Source: Pseudomonadota bacterium (lineage in GTDB: Bacteria > Pseudomonadota > Gammaproteobacteria > Xanthomonadales > Rhodanobacteraceae). From it: a stretch of 18,353 nt of DNA. Location of the stretch: positions 1 through 18,353 of the forward strand of contig JAJYDI010000019.1 of NCBI GenBank assembly GCA_021777635.1. Direction: 5' to 3'. The position numbers and the translations under genes are program-made. Of this stretch, positions 1 to 8,200 are shown one piece after another; position 1 is the first letter of the stretch, and every line of letters begins with the position of its first letter. The notes beneath the pieces were generated by a model. The model worked only from the letters and a program-made list of their open reading frames with translations, was not told the DNA's origin and ran no database searches.

Positions 1-166
1 CGACAACAAGACCGAGCTGGTGCTGATCATCGTGCCCTACATCATCGAGAACAACGACCAGGCCGAGGCGGTGACGCATGCCATTACCCGCCAGCTCAAG
101 ACCATCGCACCGGCTGCGCTCCATCCGGCACCGCTGAAGGGCAAGGGCACGGCCGTGTCGAAGTAG
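1..166 (+). CDS. Secretin family protein, C-terminal end (partial)
   Basis: The reading frame enters from the window edge (first full codon at 2) and stops with TAG at 164-166, leaving 54 residues. The stretch TELVLIIVPYII matches the conserved last beta strands of secretin barrels, where a T-E-L-(hydrophobic)-P-x-(I/V)-I pattern is typical. It is followed by a charged, then Lys/Pro-rich tail ending KGTAVSK. Secretins form outer-membrane gated channels in type II secretion, type IV pili and related systems. Which of these this protein serves cannot be told from the tail alone, because the N domains and the upstream genes lie outside the window. The family call is reasonably secure; the system is unknown. 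Confidence 0.7.
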   Translation, partial: DNKTELVLIIVPYIIENNDQAEAVTHAITRQLKTIAPAALHPAPLKGKGTAVSK

Positions 167-256
167 TGGACACGCAGACACCGCGCGGCGCATGAATCGC
201 AGCCGAAGTGTGTGTATCGCGCGGTGAATCGAACTCCCCTTCAGCAGTTGGTTCCA

Positions 257-275
257 CGCGACGACTGCAGTCGCG
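257..275. repeat. GC-rich inverted repeat between secretin and tRNA-Leu
   Basis: The arms CGCGAC (257-262) and GTCGCG (270-275) are perfect 6-base complements around a 7-base loop. The site lies downstream of both the secretin gene (plus) and tRNA-Leu (minus), so it could act as a bidirectional terminator. No T-run follows on either strand, so the role is a guess. Nothing else was found between 167 and 303. Confidence 0.3.
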
Positions 276-303
276 CTGCGCAGCTGATGGGGGGCAGGGG
301 TCA

Positions 304-387
304 TGCCGAAGGAGGGACTCGAACCCTCACGCTTTTAAGGGCGGCGGATTTTGAGTCCGCTGCGTCTACCGATTCCGCCACTTCGGC
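304..387 (-). tRNA. tRNA-Leu, anticodon CAA
   Basis: On the minus strand the 7-bp acceptor stem GCCGAAG (381-387) pairs with CTTCGGC (305-311), with discriminator A at 304. The anticodon stem GCGGA/TCCGC encloses the loop CTCAAAA, giving anticodon CAA (351-353), which reads the leucine codon UUG. The T arm GAGGG-TTCGAGT-CCCTC is present, and the variable arm is long, as in class II tRNAs such as tRNA-Leu. The bases after the discriminator read TGA on the minus strand, so the 3' CCA is not encoded and must be added after transcription. Confidence 0.95.
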
Positions 388-452
388 GCGGGCGCGAAGT
401 ATGCGGCAATCGCCACGGGCGGTCGAGGTTGCGGCGACGTTCGCGGCGGCAA

Positions 453-468
453 CCGGCGTGATCGCCGG
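453..468. terminator. Possible hairpin downstream of the MetX-family gene
   Basis: CCGGCG-TGAT-CGCCGG is a perfect 6-bp inverted repeat with a 4-base loop, 36 bases past the stop of the MetX-family gene and upstream of tRNA-Leu, both on the minus strand. Only a short TTG follows it on the minus strand, so it would be a weak intrinsic terminator at best. Confidence 0.3.
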
Positions 469-503
469 AGGCGCTGGCTTGCCTCATGACGGGGTCGCGC
501 CGC

Positions 504-1604
504 TCAGCCGGTGGCCAGGAAGCGCTTGATCGCCGCACCGAAGCGCGCGGTATCGACCAGAAACGCATCGTGGCCCTGTGGCGAATCGAGTGCGACGAAC
601 TCGACCTCGGCACCGGCAGCCGTCAGGCCATCGGCGATCTGCTGCTGCTGCTGCAGCGGGAACAGGATGTCGGTATCGACACCGATCACCAGCGCACGCT
701 CGACGCGGATGCGCCGCAGTCCGGCCAGCACGTCGCCGGCACCGTACTCGGCCATGTCGAACCAGTCGCTGGCGCGTGACAGATACAGGTAGCTGTTGGG
801 GTCGTAGCTGCGCGCGAAGCGGCGCGCGTGGCCCTCGAGGTAGGACTCGACCTGGAACTCGAAGCCGAACGGATCGTCCTCGCGGTGTTCGGCGTCGAGC
901 CGGATGCGCCCGAAGCGGCCGCCCCACTCGATCGCCGATCGGTAGGTGATCACGCCCAGCTTGCGCGCGATCTGCATGCCGTGCTCGGGATAATGCGCGT
1001 CGTCGTAGCGGCCCTCGTTCCAGTTCGGATCGAGCCGGATCGCCTCGCGCTGCAGCGAACGGATGGCGATCGCGAACGGCTGTGCCTGTGGCGCGGTGGA
1101 GATGCTGATGTGCGCGCGCACGCTGCCCGGATGCAGCAGCATGTAGGCCAGTGCGCCCATGCCGCCCATCGAGCAGCCGACCAGACAGGCCAGTCGTTCG
1201 ATGCCCAGCCCCCGTGCCAGCGCGTGCGACGCGTTGGCGACGTCTTCCAGCGCCAGCTCCGGAAAGTCGAGCCGATAGGGGCTGCCGGTTTCCGGGTTGA
1301 TCGAGGCCGGGCCGGTCGAGCCCTTGCAGCTGCCCAGCGCGTTGACGCAGATCACGAACCAGCGTCCAGTGTCGAGCGCCTTGCCCGGGCCGATGATCGC
1401 CTCCCACCAGCCGGCGTCGGGATCCTCGGTGCTGGACGCCGCGTGCGCACTCGGAGACAGGCCCGTCAGGATCAGCACGGCGTTGTCGCGTGCTGGGGCC
1501 AGCCGGCCCCAGGTCTCGTAGGCCACTCGGGCGCCGTGCAGGCGCCCGCCGCGCTTCATCGCGAAGGGTGAGGGCAGATCGTGATAGCGGCGGGCGTCGG
1601 GCAT
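504..1604 (-). CDS. MetX-family O-acyltransferase, probably L-serine O-succinyltransferase
   Basis: A 366-residue alpha/beta-hydrolase-fold acyltransferase of the MetX family. The nucleophile elbow VGCSMGGM places the catalytic Ser at 145. The acid is Asp312 in DTDILFP and the base is His345 in SPQGHDAF, next to a run of five Gln. MetX enzymes normally acylate homoserine for methionine synthesis. The Xanthomonadales branch, which has GLSPxAHA, WWExxxGPGKAxDT and CxGSTGPAS as here, has been shown in related species to succinylate L-serine for cysteine synthesis. The substrate here is therefore inferred from subfamily resemblance, and homoserine remains possible. The ATG at 1604 gives a short N-terminus ending in PSPFAMKRGG, close to the remembered Xanthomonas protein, although the ribosome binding site in front of it is weak. 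It appears monocistronic. Confidence 0.88.
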   Translation of the reverse strand: MPDARRYHDLPSPFAMKRGGRLHGARVAYETWGRLAPARDNAVLILTGLSPSAHAASSTEDPDAGWWEAIIGPGKALDTGRWFVICVNALGSCKGSTGPASINPETGSPYRLDFPELALEDVANASHALARGLGIERLACLVGCSMGGMGALAYMLLHPGSVRAHISISTAPQAQPFAIAIRSLQREAIRLDPNWNEGRYDDAHYPEHGMQIARKLGVITYRSAIEWGGRFGRIRLDAEHREDDPFGFEFQVESYLEGHARRFARSYDPNSYLYLSRASDWFDMAEYGAGDVLAGLRRIRVERALVIGVDTDILFPLQQQQQIADGLTAAGAEVEFVALDSPQGHDAFLVDTARFGAAIKRFLATG

Positions 1605-1759
1605 GGGCGACTCGCTGCGAACGGCAGGCCAGACTAGCGGCCGAAACGTCCGGGTCCAAGTGTGTGTGGCGCAGGGCAGACTGCACCTGCTGCGGGGGCA
1701 GCATAGCCGTGCTCAATCGCCGCGATGACAGCGAGCATGTGGACATGGATGCTCGATGT

Positions 1760-1788
1760 GCCCCGTGCTGGCACACCGAGCACGGGGC
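1760..1788. repeat. Perfect 10-bp inverted repeat just before the OxyR-like fragment
   Basis: GCCCCGTGCT (1760-1769) and AGCACGGGGC (1779-1788) are exact reverse complements around a 9-base loop. The repeat ends 5 bases before the ATG of the OxyR-like fragment, so a transcript would fold over its start region. A competing smaller pairing, GTGCC/GGCAC (1758-1762 with 1770-1774), exists inside it. It could be an operator, a remnant terminator or a translation-blocking hairpin; there is no T-run after it. Confidence 0.55.
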
Positions 1789-1793
1789 GCACC

Positions 1794-2126
1794 ATGACGA
1801 TTCGCGATTTCCGCTATCGGATGACGGTCGCCGACTGCCCGAACTTCCGCGCGGCCACGCGGCGCTGCCATGCCAGCCAGTCCACCGTCAGTAGCCAGCT
1901 GCGCAAGCTCGAGGCCTATCCCGATGTCCGCTGTTTCGATCGCCGTCGCGGCGGCGTGGGAATCAACGGGGAGGGGCGCGAGTGCGTGCCCCAGGCGCGA
2001 ATCCTGCCGGCCGCCTTCGACGTCATGTGTGCAATCGCCACACGGCGCGGGGAAGGGCCTGCAGCCATCGCCGATCAGGAGCGGCAGAGCGCGCTTTCGT
2101 TGCGCCGCCCCGAGGGGGCGCAATAG
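1794..2126 (+). pseudogene. Truncated LysR-family (OxyR-like) regulator fragment
   Basis: The frame from the ATG at 1794 encodes 110 residues. About the first 88 follow the N-terminal helix-turn-helix region of OxyR: an MTIRDF start, then F-R-A-A-T-x-x-C-H-A-S-Q-S-T-V-S-S-Q-L-R-K-L-E, where OxyR has SQPTLSxQIKKLE or similar, and a GREx-x-x-x-A-R segment. Full OxyR proteins are about 300 residues. The whole effector domain, including the redox cysteines, is absent. The sequence runs into unrelated residues after about 2057 and its end overlaps the convergent ArsR gene by 52 bases. Several usually conserved positions differ (Pro to Ser in SQPT, Gly to Asp in the wing). I read it as a decaying remnant. 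Expression as a small DNA-binding protein cannot be excluded. Confidence 0.65.
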
Positions 2127-2440
2127 ATGCCGTGCAGCGCGATGATCAACGTCTGTGCCGGACCCTTGGCCAGCGAGTAGAAGATGGTCTGCGCTTCACG
2201 CCGGGTGTGCACCAGACCTTCCTCGCGCAGCACCGCCAGGTGTTGCGAAAGCGCCGACTGACTGAGCGCGACGCGCTCGTTGATCTGGCCGACCGACAGC
2301 TCGCTGCTCACCAGCAGGCACAGCACACGCAGACGCTGCGGATTGGCCAGTGCGCGCAGCAGGCGCGCCGCCTCGTCGGCATTCTGTTCCATCGCCTTGA
2401 TGTCGAACGCGGTTCGCGACGCGGCGGTTCGTGTAGCCAT
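2075..2440 (-). CDS. ArsR/SmtB-family repressor of SqrR/BigR (persulfide-sensing) type
   Basis: A 121-residue winged-helix protein. The recognition-helix region reads ALSQSALSQHLAVLREEGLVHTRREAQTIFYSL (about residues 58-90), standard for ArsR proteins. It has cysteines at 41 (VLCLL) and 107 (IYCAP), the positions used by the persulfide sensor SqrR, whose dithiol forms a tetrasulfide bridge on sulfide exposure and releases DNA; BigR is similar. No metal-binding CxC motif is seen. The gene is divergent from the sulfide:quinone oxidoreductase, and dioxygenase and rhodanese genes lie further on, which supports a role as sulfide-responsive repressor. GGAG precedes the ATG at 2440. Cys119 is a third cysteine in the tail. 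Function is inferred from family, cysteine placement and neighbours. Confidence 0.87.
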   Translation of the reverse strand: MATRTAASRTAFDIKAMEQNADEAARLLRALANPQRLRVLCLLVSSELSVGQINERVALSQSALSQHLAVLREEGLVHTRREAQTIFYSLAKGPAQTLIIALHGIYCAPSGRRNESALCRS

Positions 2441-2526
2441 CGGCGGTTCTCCGGATCATGCTGGTGGTGCGACCATGGGGAGGCAGGATGCAGTGCGTGA
2501 ATATTGTGCCATGCAACAAGTCGAGG

Positions 2527-2557
2527 TTGTGTTTTAAATAAGGTACCACTAAATTAG
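2527..2557 (+). promoter_or_regulatory. Candidate SQR promoter with overlapping palindromic operator
   Basis: TTGTGT (2527-2532) and TAAATT (2550-2555) are spaced by 17 bases and resemble a sigma-70 promoter facing the SQR gene. The -10 is embedded in CTAAATTAG (2549-2557), a 9-base palindrome in a conspicuously AT-rich island between divergent regulator and target genes. A repressor bound there would block the promoter. It would leave a leader of about 100 bases before the SQR start. The assignment rests on sequence pattern only. Confidence 0.45.
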
Positions 2558-2662
2558 CAAGGATTGCGGTGGCGCGGTTTTGCGCGTCGGCGGCCGCTAA
2601 CTGCAGCGTTCCGGTCCGTGGCGCTGCGGCATCCTCCATCCGGGCCGAACGGGAGAGGTTTC

Positions 2663-3955
2663 ATGGCACATATCGTCGTTCTGGGCGCCGGGGTGGGCGG
2701 CATGCCGGCGGCATACGAGTTGCGTGCTGCGCTGGGCAAGGAACACCGGGTCAGCATCGTGGGCGACGGCCCCCACTTTGCCTTCACACCGTCGAATCCC
2801 TGGGTGGCGGTGGGCTGGCGCAAGCCCGACGCTATCCAGTTCGAGGCTGCCCCCTGTCTGGCGCGCAAGGGGGTCGAGTTCCATGGCCAGCCTGCGATCG
2901 AGATCAAGGCGGCCGAAAACACCCTCGTGCTCAAGGACGGCAGCACGATCAGCTACGACTACCTGGTGATCGCCACCGGGCCGCGTCTGGCGTTTGACGA
3001 GATTCCCGGCTTCGGACCCGCCGCCAACACGCATTCGATCTGCACCACGCCGCACGCGACCGAGGCATGGGGCGCCTACCAGCAGTTTCTCAGGGACCCG
3101 GGCCCGATCGTGGTTGGTGCGGTGCCCGGGGCCAGCTGTTTCGGGCCAGCCTACGAATTCGCCGCGATCCTCGACGCCGACCTGCGCAAGCGCAAGCTGC
3201 GCGATCGCGTGCCGATCACCTTCGTCACCAGCGAACCCTACATCGGCCACATGGGGCTGGGTGGCGTCGGTGACTCCAAGGGATTGATGGAATCGGAGTT
3301 CCGGCAGCGCCATATCAAGTGGATCACCAACGCCAAGCCCACCGACATCCGTCCCGGCGAGATGAGCGTCACGGAGATGGATGCGAAGGGCCAGCCGCTG
3401 ACCGAGCACAAGCTGCCCTTCAAGTACTGCATGATGCTGCCGGCGTTCACCGGCGTGGAGGCCGTGCGCAAGGTCGATGGCCTGTGCAATCCGCGCGGCT
3501 TCGTGCTGATCGACAAGCATCAGCGCAATCCCAGATATCCCAACATCTATTCCGCTGGCGTCTGCGTGGCGATTCCGCCGGTGGAGGCGACGCCGGTACC
3601 GACCGGCGCGCCGAAGACCGGCTACATGATCGAGTCGATGGTCGCCGCGCTGGTGCACAACATCCAGTCGGAACTGGCGGGGCAGGCGCCGCGCGAGGTG
3701 GCCACCTGGAACGCGATCTGCCTCGCCGACCTTGGCGACACCGGCGCCGCCTTCGTGGCTCTGCCGCAGATCCCGCCGCGCAACGTCACCTGGGCGAAGA
3801 TCGGCAAGTGGGTGCATCTGGCCAAGATCGTGTTCGAGAAGTACTTCATCCGCAAGATGAAGACGGGCAACACCGATCCGGTGTACGAGAAGTACGTGCT
3901 GCGCGCGCTGGGCATCTCGCGACTGAAAGCCGGGCAGAACGTGGTCGAATCCTGA
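2663..3955 (+). CDS. sqr: Sulfide:quinone oxidoreductase (Acidithiobacillus-like)
   Basis: A 430-residue FAD flavoprotein that oxidises sulfide to sulfane sulfur or polysulfide and reduces membrane quinone. The N-terminal dinucleotide-binding motif is [15 protein letters not shown] (residues 5-19) and ATGP follows at 104-107. Three redox cysteines are present: Cys127 (SICTTPHA), Cys159 ([10 protein letters not shown]) and Cys353 (NAICLADLG), matching the three of the structurally known A. ferrooxidans enzyme (128, 160, 356). [20 protein letters not shown] and the C-terminal [17 protein letters not shown] also match that enzyme and probably include the membrane-attachment helices. The ATG at 2663 is preceded by GGGAGAGG. 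It is the first gene of an operon with the DUF2892 and RND genes. Confidence 0.95.
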   Translation: MAHIVVLGAGVGGMPAAYELRAALGKEHRVSIVGDGPHFAFTPSNPWVAVGWRKPDAIQFEAAPCLARKGVEFHGQPAIEIKAAENTLVLKDGSTISYDYLVIATGPRLAFDEIPGFGPAANTHSICTTPHATEAWGAYQQFLRDPGPIVVGAVPGASCFGPAYEFAAILDADLRKRKLRDRVPITFVTSEPYIGHMGLGGVGDSKGLMESEFRQRHIKWITNAKPTDIRPGEMSVTEMDAKGQPLTEHKLPFKYCMMLPAFTGVEAVRKVDGLCNPRGFVLIDKHQRNPRYPNIYSAGVCVAIPPVEATPVPTGAPKTGYMIESMVAALVHNIQSELAGQAPREVATWNAICLADLGDTGAAFVALPQIPPRNVTWAKIGKWVHLAKIVFEKYFIRKMKTGNTDPVYEKYVLRALGISRLKAGQNVVES

Positions 3956-3992
3956 TGCAGCGCGCATCCTTCAACCTGAGGAGCATCGAGTC

Positions 3993-4196
3993 ATGAACGT
4001 GGATCGTGCGGTGATGGCGTTTGCCGGAGCGGTCGTGTTGCTGAGTGTGCTGCTGGCGCAGCTGGTGTCGCCGTGGTGGTTGCTGCTGACGGCGTTCGTG
4101 GGCCTCAATCTGCTGCAAGCCTCGTTCACCGGCTTCTGCCCGCTGGCGATGATTCTGCGCAAGTTCGGCCTGGCGCCGGGCTGCGCGTTCCGCTGA
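3993..4196 (+). CDS. DUF2892 (YgaP-like) small membrane protein
   Basis: A 67-residue protein with two hydrophobic segments (about 6-25 and 30-46), followed by [22 protein letters not shown]. The GFCPLxxxLRK pattern is the signature of the DUF2892 family, which also forms the membrane half of the E. coli rhodanese YgaP. Two cysteines lie in the C-terminal part and could carry or relay sulfane sulfur, but this is a guess. TGAGGAG at 3977-3983 is a strong ribosome binding site, and the gene sits 37 bases after SQR and 11 before the adaptor gene, so it belongs to the same operon. DUF2892 proteins often accompany sulfurtransferases. Confidence 0.85.
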   Translation: MNVDRAVMAFAGAVVLLSVLLAQLVSPWWLLLTAFVGLNLLQASFTGFCPLAMILRKFGLAPGCAFR

Positions 4197-4207
4197 GGGG
4201 CCTGCCC

Positions 4208-5296
4208 GTGACGTCCAGCGCCCACCCGTTGCGCGCGATGCTGCTGCTTGGCGCTGCCGCGGTGGCTCTCGGTGCCTGCAGTCACCCGCAGGCGGTCGCA
4301 CCGGCGGCGCGGCCGCCACTGGCCACGATCGATCTGCGCGAGCAGGTCGCGCCACGTGAGCGCATCTGGGACGGCACGGTCGAGGCGGTGCATCAGGCCA
4401 CGCTGTCGGCGCAGACGGCCGGTCGCGTCCTCGAGCTGCCCTTCGACGTCAATGACTACGTGCCGCAGGGCGCGGTCGTGGTGCGCTTCACCGCGGTCGA
4501 GCAGGGTGCGGCGGTCAACGCGGCGCAGGCGCAGGTCCGCTCGGCACAGGCGGCCTATACCGATGCCGAGGCCCAGTACCGGCGCATCGCCGCGGTGTAT
4601 GCGCGCAAGCTGGTCTCGCAGACGCAGATGGACCAGACGCGGGCCCAGCGCGACGCGGCCAAGGCCGCGCTGGATGCCGCGCAGGCCAACCTGCGCCAGG
4701 CGGCCCAGAGTGCCGACTACACCGTGGTGCGCGCACCCTATTCGGGCATTCTCACCCAGCGCTTCGTGCAGGTCGGCGAGGCGGTGCAGCCGGGGCAGCC
4801 GCTGATCGCCGGGCTCTCGCTCGACCAGCTGCGGGTCGAGGCGCAGGTGCCGCAGAGCGATGTCAACGTGATCCGCAAGTTCAGTCGTGCCTGGGTGCTC
4901 TACGACGGAGGCAGCAAGCGCGTCGAGGCGGCCAAGGTGATCGTGTTCCCCTACGCCGATGCAACCACCCACACCTTCACCGTGCGCCTGGAGCTGCCGA
5001 CGGTGGAAACCGGTCTCAATCCAGGCGAGGTGGTCAAGGTGGCCTTCATGATCGGCTCGCGGCCGCGGTTGCTGCTGCCCGACAGCGCGATCGTGCGCCG
5101 CGGCGAGATCGTCGGCGTGTATGTGGTCAAGGGCGATACCGTGATGCTGCGCCAGGTGCGGCTGGGCTACCGCTTCGGCGAGGACTACGAGGTGCTGGCA
5201 GGACTGGCGCCGGGCGAGCAGGTGGCTGCCGACCCCGGAGCCGCGATGAAGTGGCTGATCGCACAGCATGCCGAAGGGACGGCCGCGCATGACTGA
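4208..5296 (+). CDS. RND efflux periplasmic adaptor lipoprotein (membrane fusion protein)
   Basis: A 362-residue adaptor of the HlyD/AcrA type that would link an inner-membrane RND permease to an outer-membrane channel. A GTG at 4208 is chosen because GAGGGG (4195-4200) precedes it and because it gives a lipoprotein signal ending in VALGAC, with lipid-carrying Cys24. Ser at +2 would favour outer-membrane sorting by the E. coli rule, unlike the Asp of AcrA. Ala/Gln-rich helices at about 103-170 form the coiled-coil hairpin. YSGILTQRFVQVGEAVQPGQPL is the lipoyl half-motif, and a beta-barrel and membrane-proximal part follow. It starts 11 bases past the DUF2892 stop, and its last 8 bases overlap the permease start. 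Substrate unknown. Confidence 0.88.
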   Translation: MTSSAHPLRAMLLLGAAAVALGACSHPQAVAPAARPPLATIDLREQVAPRERIWDGTVEAVHQATLSAQTAGRVLELPFDVNDYVPQGAVVVRFTAVEQGAAVNAAQAQVRSAQAAYTDAEAQYRRIAAVYARKLVSQTQMDQTRAQRDAAKAALDAAQANLRQAAQSADYTVVRAPYSGILTQRFVQVGEAVQPGQPLIAGLSLDQLRVEAQVPQSDVNVIRKFSRAWVLYDGGSKRVEAAKVIVFPYADATTHTFTVRLELPTVETGLNPGEVVKVAFMIGSRPRLLLPDSAIVRRGEIVGVYVVKGDTVMLRQVRLGYRFGEDYEVLAGLAPGEQVAADPGAAMKWLIAQHAEGTAAHD

Positions 5297-8200
5297 GCCG
5301 GTCAAGCTGGGCATTTCCGGACGTATCGCGCGCGCGTTCCAGGCCTCGCAGATCACGCCCCTGCTGGCGCTGGCCGGACTGCTGCTGGGCATCACCGCGG
5401 CGATCATCACGCCGCGCGAGGAGGATCCGCAGATCGAGGTCACGGTCGCCAACGTGATCGTGCCGTTCGCCGGTGCCAATGTACGCGACGTCGAAAATCT
5501 GGTGGCGTTTCCGCTCGAGCAGAAGCTGGCCGAGATCAAGGGCATCAAGCACGTCTATTCGGTCAGCCAGCCGGGGCTGGCGCTGGTGACGGTGGAGTTC
5601 CGGGTCGGCGTCCCGCGCCAGCAGGCGCTGGTCAGCCTTTACAACAAGGTCTATTCCAATGCCGACTGGTCGCCGCCGGGCCTCGGAGTCGGCCAGCCAC
5701 TGATCAAGCCCTACGGTATCGATGACGTGCCGGTGATGGGGTTGACGCTGTGGTCGGATCGCGCCGATGTCGGCAGCGTGCAGCTGGCCGAAGTCGCGCA
5801 CACGCTGGAAGCCGATCTCAAGCGCGTACCCGGCACGCGCGATGTCTACACCATCGGTGCGCCGGATCGCGCGGTGATGGTCGAGCTCGATCCCGGCAAG
5901 CTGGCTGCCTACAACCTCACGGTCAGCGATCTGGCCACAGCGCTCAAGGCAGCCAACGTTGCCGCCGATGCCGGCGACGAGATCAGCGGCAACCGCGACA
6001 TGCCGGTCAAGGCCGGCACCCTGCTGATGAACGCCGGCGAGGTATCGCAGCTGGTGATCGGGCTGGCCGGCGGCAAGCCGATTTACCTGTCCGACGTCGC
6101 TCGCGTCCGCCCCGGGGCCGACTATCCCAGTCGCTTGGCGTGGTACGGCACCCCGGCCGGCAAGGGCGGGCCGGTGACCGGACTGGCACCCGCCGTGACG
6201 CTCGCGATCGCCAAGAAAGCCGGCAGCAATGCCTACGACATCGCCCAGGCGGTCAAGGCGCGGATCGCCGAGCTGAGGGGCGTGGATATTCCGCAGGGAG
6301 TCCATGTCACCGTCACCCGCAACTATGGACAGACCGCCAACGACAAGGCCGACGAGCTGCTGCAGCATTTGTTTCTCGCGGCCGCGGCGGTGGTGCTGCT
6401 GGTGCTGCTCACGCTGGGCTGGCGCGAGGCGATCGTGGTCGGCACCGCCGTCGTGGTGACACTGGCGATCACCTTGTTCGCCTCGTGGGCGATCGGTTTC
6501 ACCATCAATCGCGTGTCGCTGTTTGCGCTGATCTTCTCGATCGGCATCCTGGTCGACGATGCGATCGTCGTGGTCGAGAACATCCACCGGCACATGGCGT
6601 TGGGCGCCAAGCGGCTGTTCGATGCCATTCCCGCCGCGGTCGACGAGGTCGGCGGCCCGACCATTCTGGCGACCTTCACCGTGATCGCGGCGCTGCTGCC
6701 GATGGCATTCGTCGGCGGCCTGATGGGGCCGTACATGCGCCCGATCCCGATCAACGCCAGCATCGGCATGCTGATCTCGCTGGCGGTGGCGTTCGTGGTC
6801 ACGCCGTGGCTGGCCTATCGTCTGCTGCGCAACCAGATCCGCCGCGGCGATGCGCACGGCGGTCCCGGCCACGCGCAGGAATCGAAGCTCGACCAGCGCC
6901 TGTACCGGCTGTTCACCCGGGTCATGACGCCCTTCATCAGTGGCGAGCGTGCGCCGCGGCGCCGGCGCAACCTGTTCCTCGGCATCGGCGTGCTGCTGTT
7001 GCTGGCGGTGGGGCTGGTGCTGGTCAAGGCGGTGATCCTGAAGATGCTGCCGTTCGACAACAAGTCCGAGTTCCAGGTGGTGCTGAACATGCCCGAGGGT
7101 TCCACCCTCGAGCAGACCAATCGCGCGCTGCTGGACATGACCACGGTGCTGGATCGGGTGCCCGAGGTCAGCAATTACCAGGTGTACGTGGGCACCTCGG
7201 CCCCGATGAACTTCAACGGGCTGGTGCGCCAGTACTACCTGCGCACCATGCCGTACCAGGGTGACATCCAGGTCAATCTGGTCGACAAGGACGCGCGCCA
7301 GCGCCAGAGCCACCAGATCGCCCTGGCGGTGCGTCCGGCGCTGGCGGCGATCGCGCAGCGTTTCCAGGCCCATCTGGTGGTCGCCGAGGTGCCGCCGGGG
7401 CCGCCGGTGCAGGCGCCGATCGTGGCCGAGATCTATGGCCCCGACTACAAGACGCAGCGCGCGATCGCGCTGTCACTCGAGACCCTGTTCGAGAAGACGC
7501 CCGGGATCGTCGACATCAACAGCAGCGTCGAGAACCCGCACGCCACGCGCAAGCTGATCGTGGTCGATCGCACCCGTGCGGCGACGCTCGGTGTCAACCA
7601 GGCGCAGATCGTGGCGGCGATCCAGACCGGAGTCGGCGGCGATCCTGCAACGTATCTGCAGGACGGCAACGCCAAGTACGCGGTGCCGGTGGTGCTGCGC
7701 CTGCCGCAGGCCGATCTCGGCTCGATGGACTCGATCCTGACCTTGCGCGTGCGCTCGCAGACCGGCCAGCTGATTCCGCTGTCGGAGGTGGTCCGGGTCG
7801 TCGACGAACCGCTCGACGACGCGGTGTATCACAAGGACCTGCTGCCCTACACCTTCGTCACCGGCGACGATGCCGGTCGCGAGGACAGCCCGCTGTACGG
7901 CATGTTCCGCATGGTCGGCGCCATCGGCGGCCGCACCTTCGACGGCCATCATCTCGAGCAGCACTTCATCGCGCCGCCGGCCAACGGGTCGAGCTATTCG
8001 ATCAAGTGGGATGGCGAATGGCAGATCACCTACGAGACCTTCCGCGACATGGGCATCGCCTATTCGGTCGGCCTGGTGCTGATCTATTTCCTGGTGGTGG
8101 GGCAGTTCCGCAGCTACGTCGTGCCGCTGGTGATCATGGCGCCGATCCCGTTGACGGTGATCGGCGTGATGCCGGGGCATTGGCTGATGGGGGCGCAGTT

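Noticed and set aside
484..1776. Long Arg-rich frame overlapping the MetX-family gene on the same strand
   Set aside because: It is the out-of-frame reading of the acyltransferase; the correct frame has the Ser-Asp-His triad.
2597..3967. Long open frame antisense to the SQR gene
   Set aside because: The 456-codon product is His/Arg/Gly-rich with no family features, lies fully opposite a well-conserved enzyme, and is the usual shadow of high third-position GC.
3971..5548. Long open frame antisense to DUF2892 and the adaptor gene
   Set aside because: It crosses three real genes with overlapping starts and has no recognisable domain; a shadow frame.
5127..7373. Very long open frame (748 codons) antisense to the RND permease
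   Set aside because: Composition is Gln/His/Asp/Arg-rich and low in hydrophobic structure; the sense frame encodes an unmistakable RND permease.
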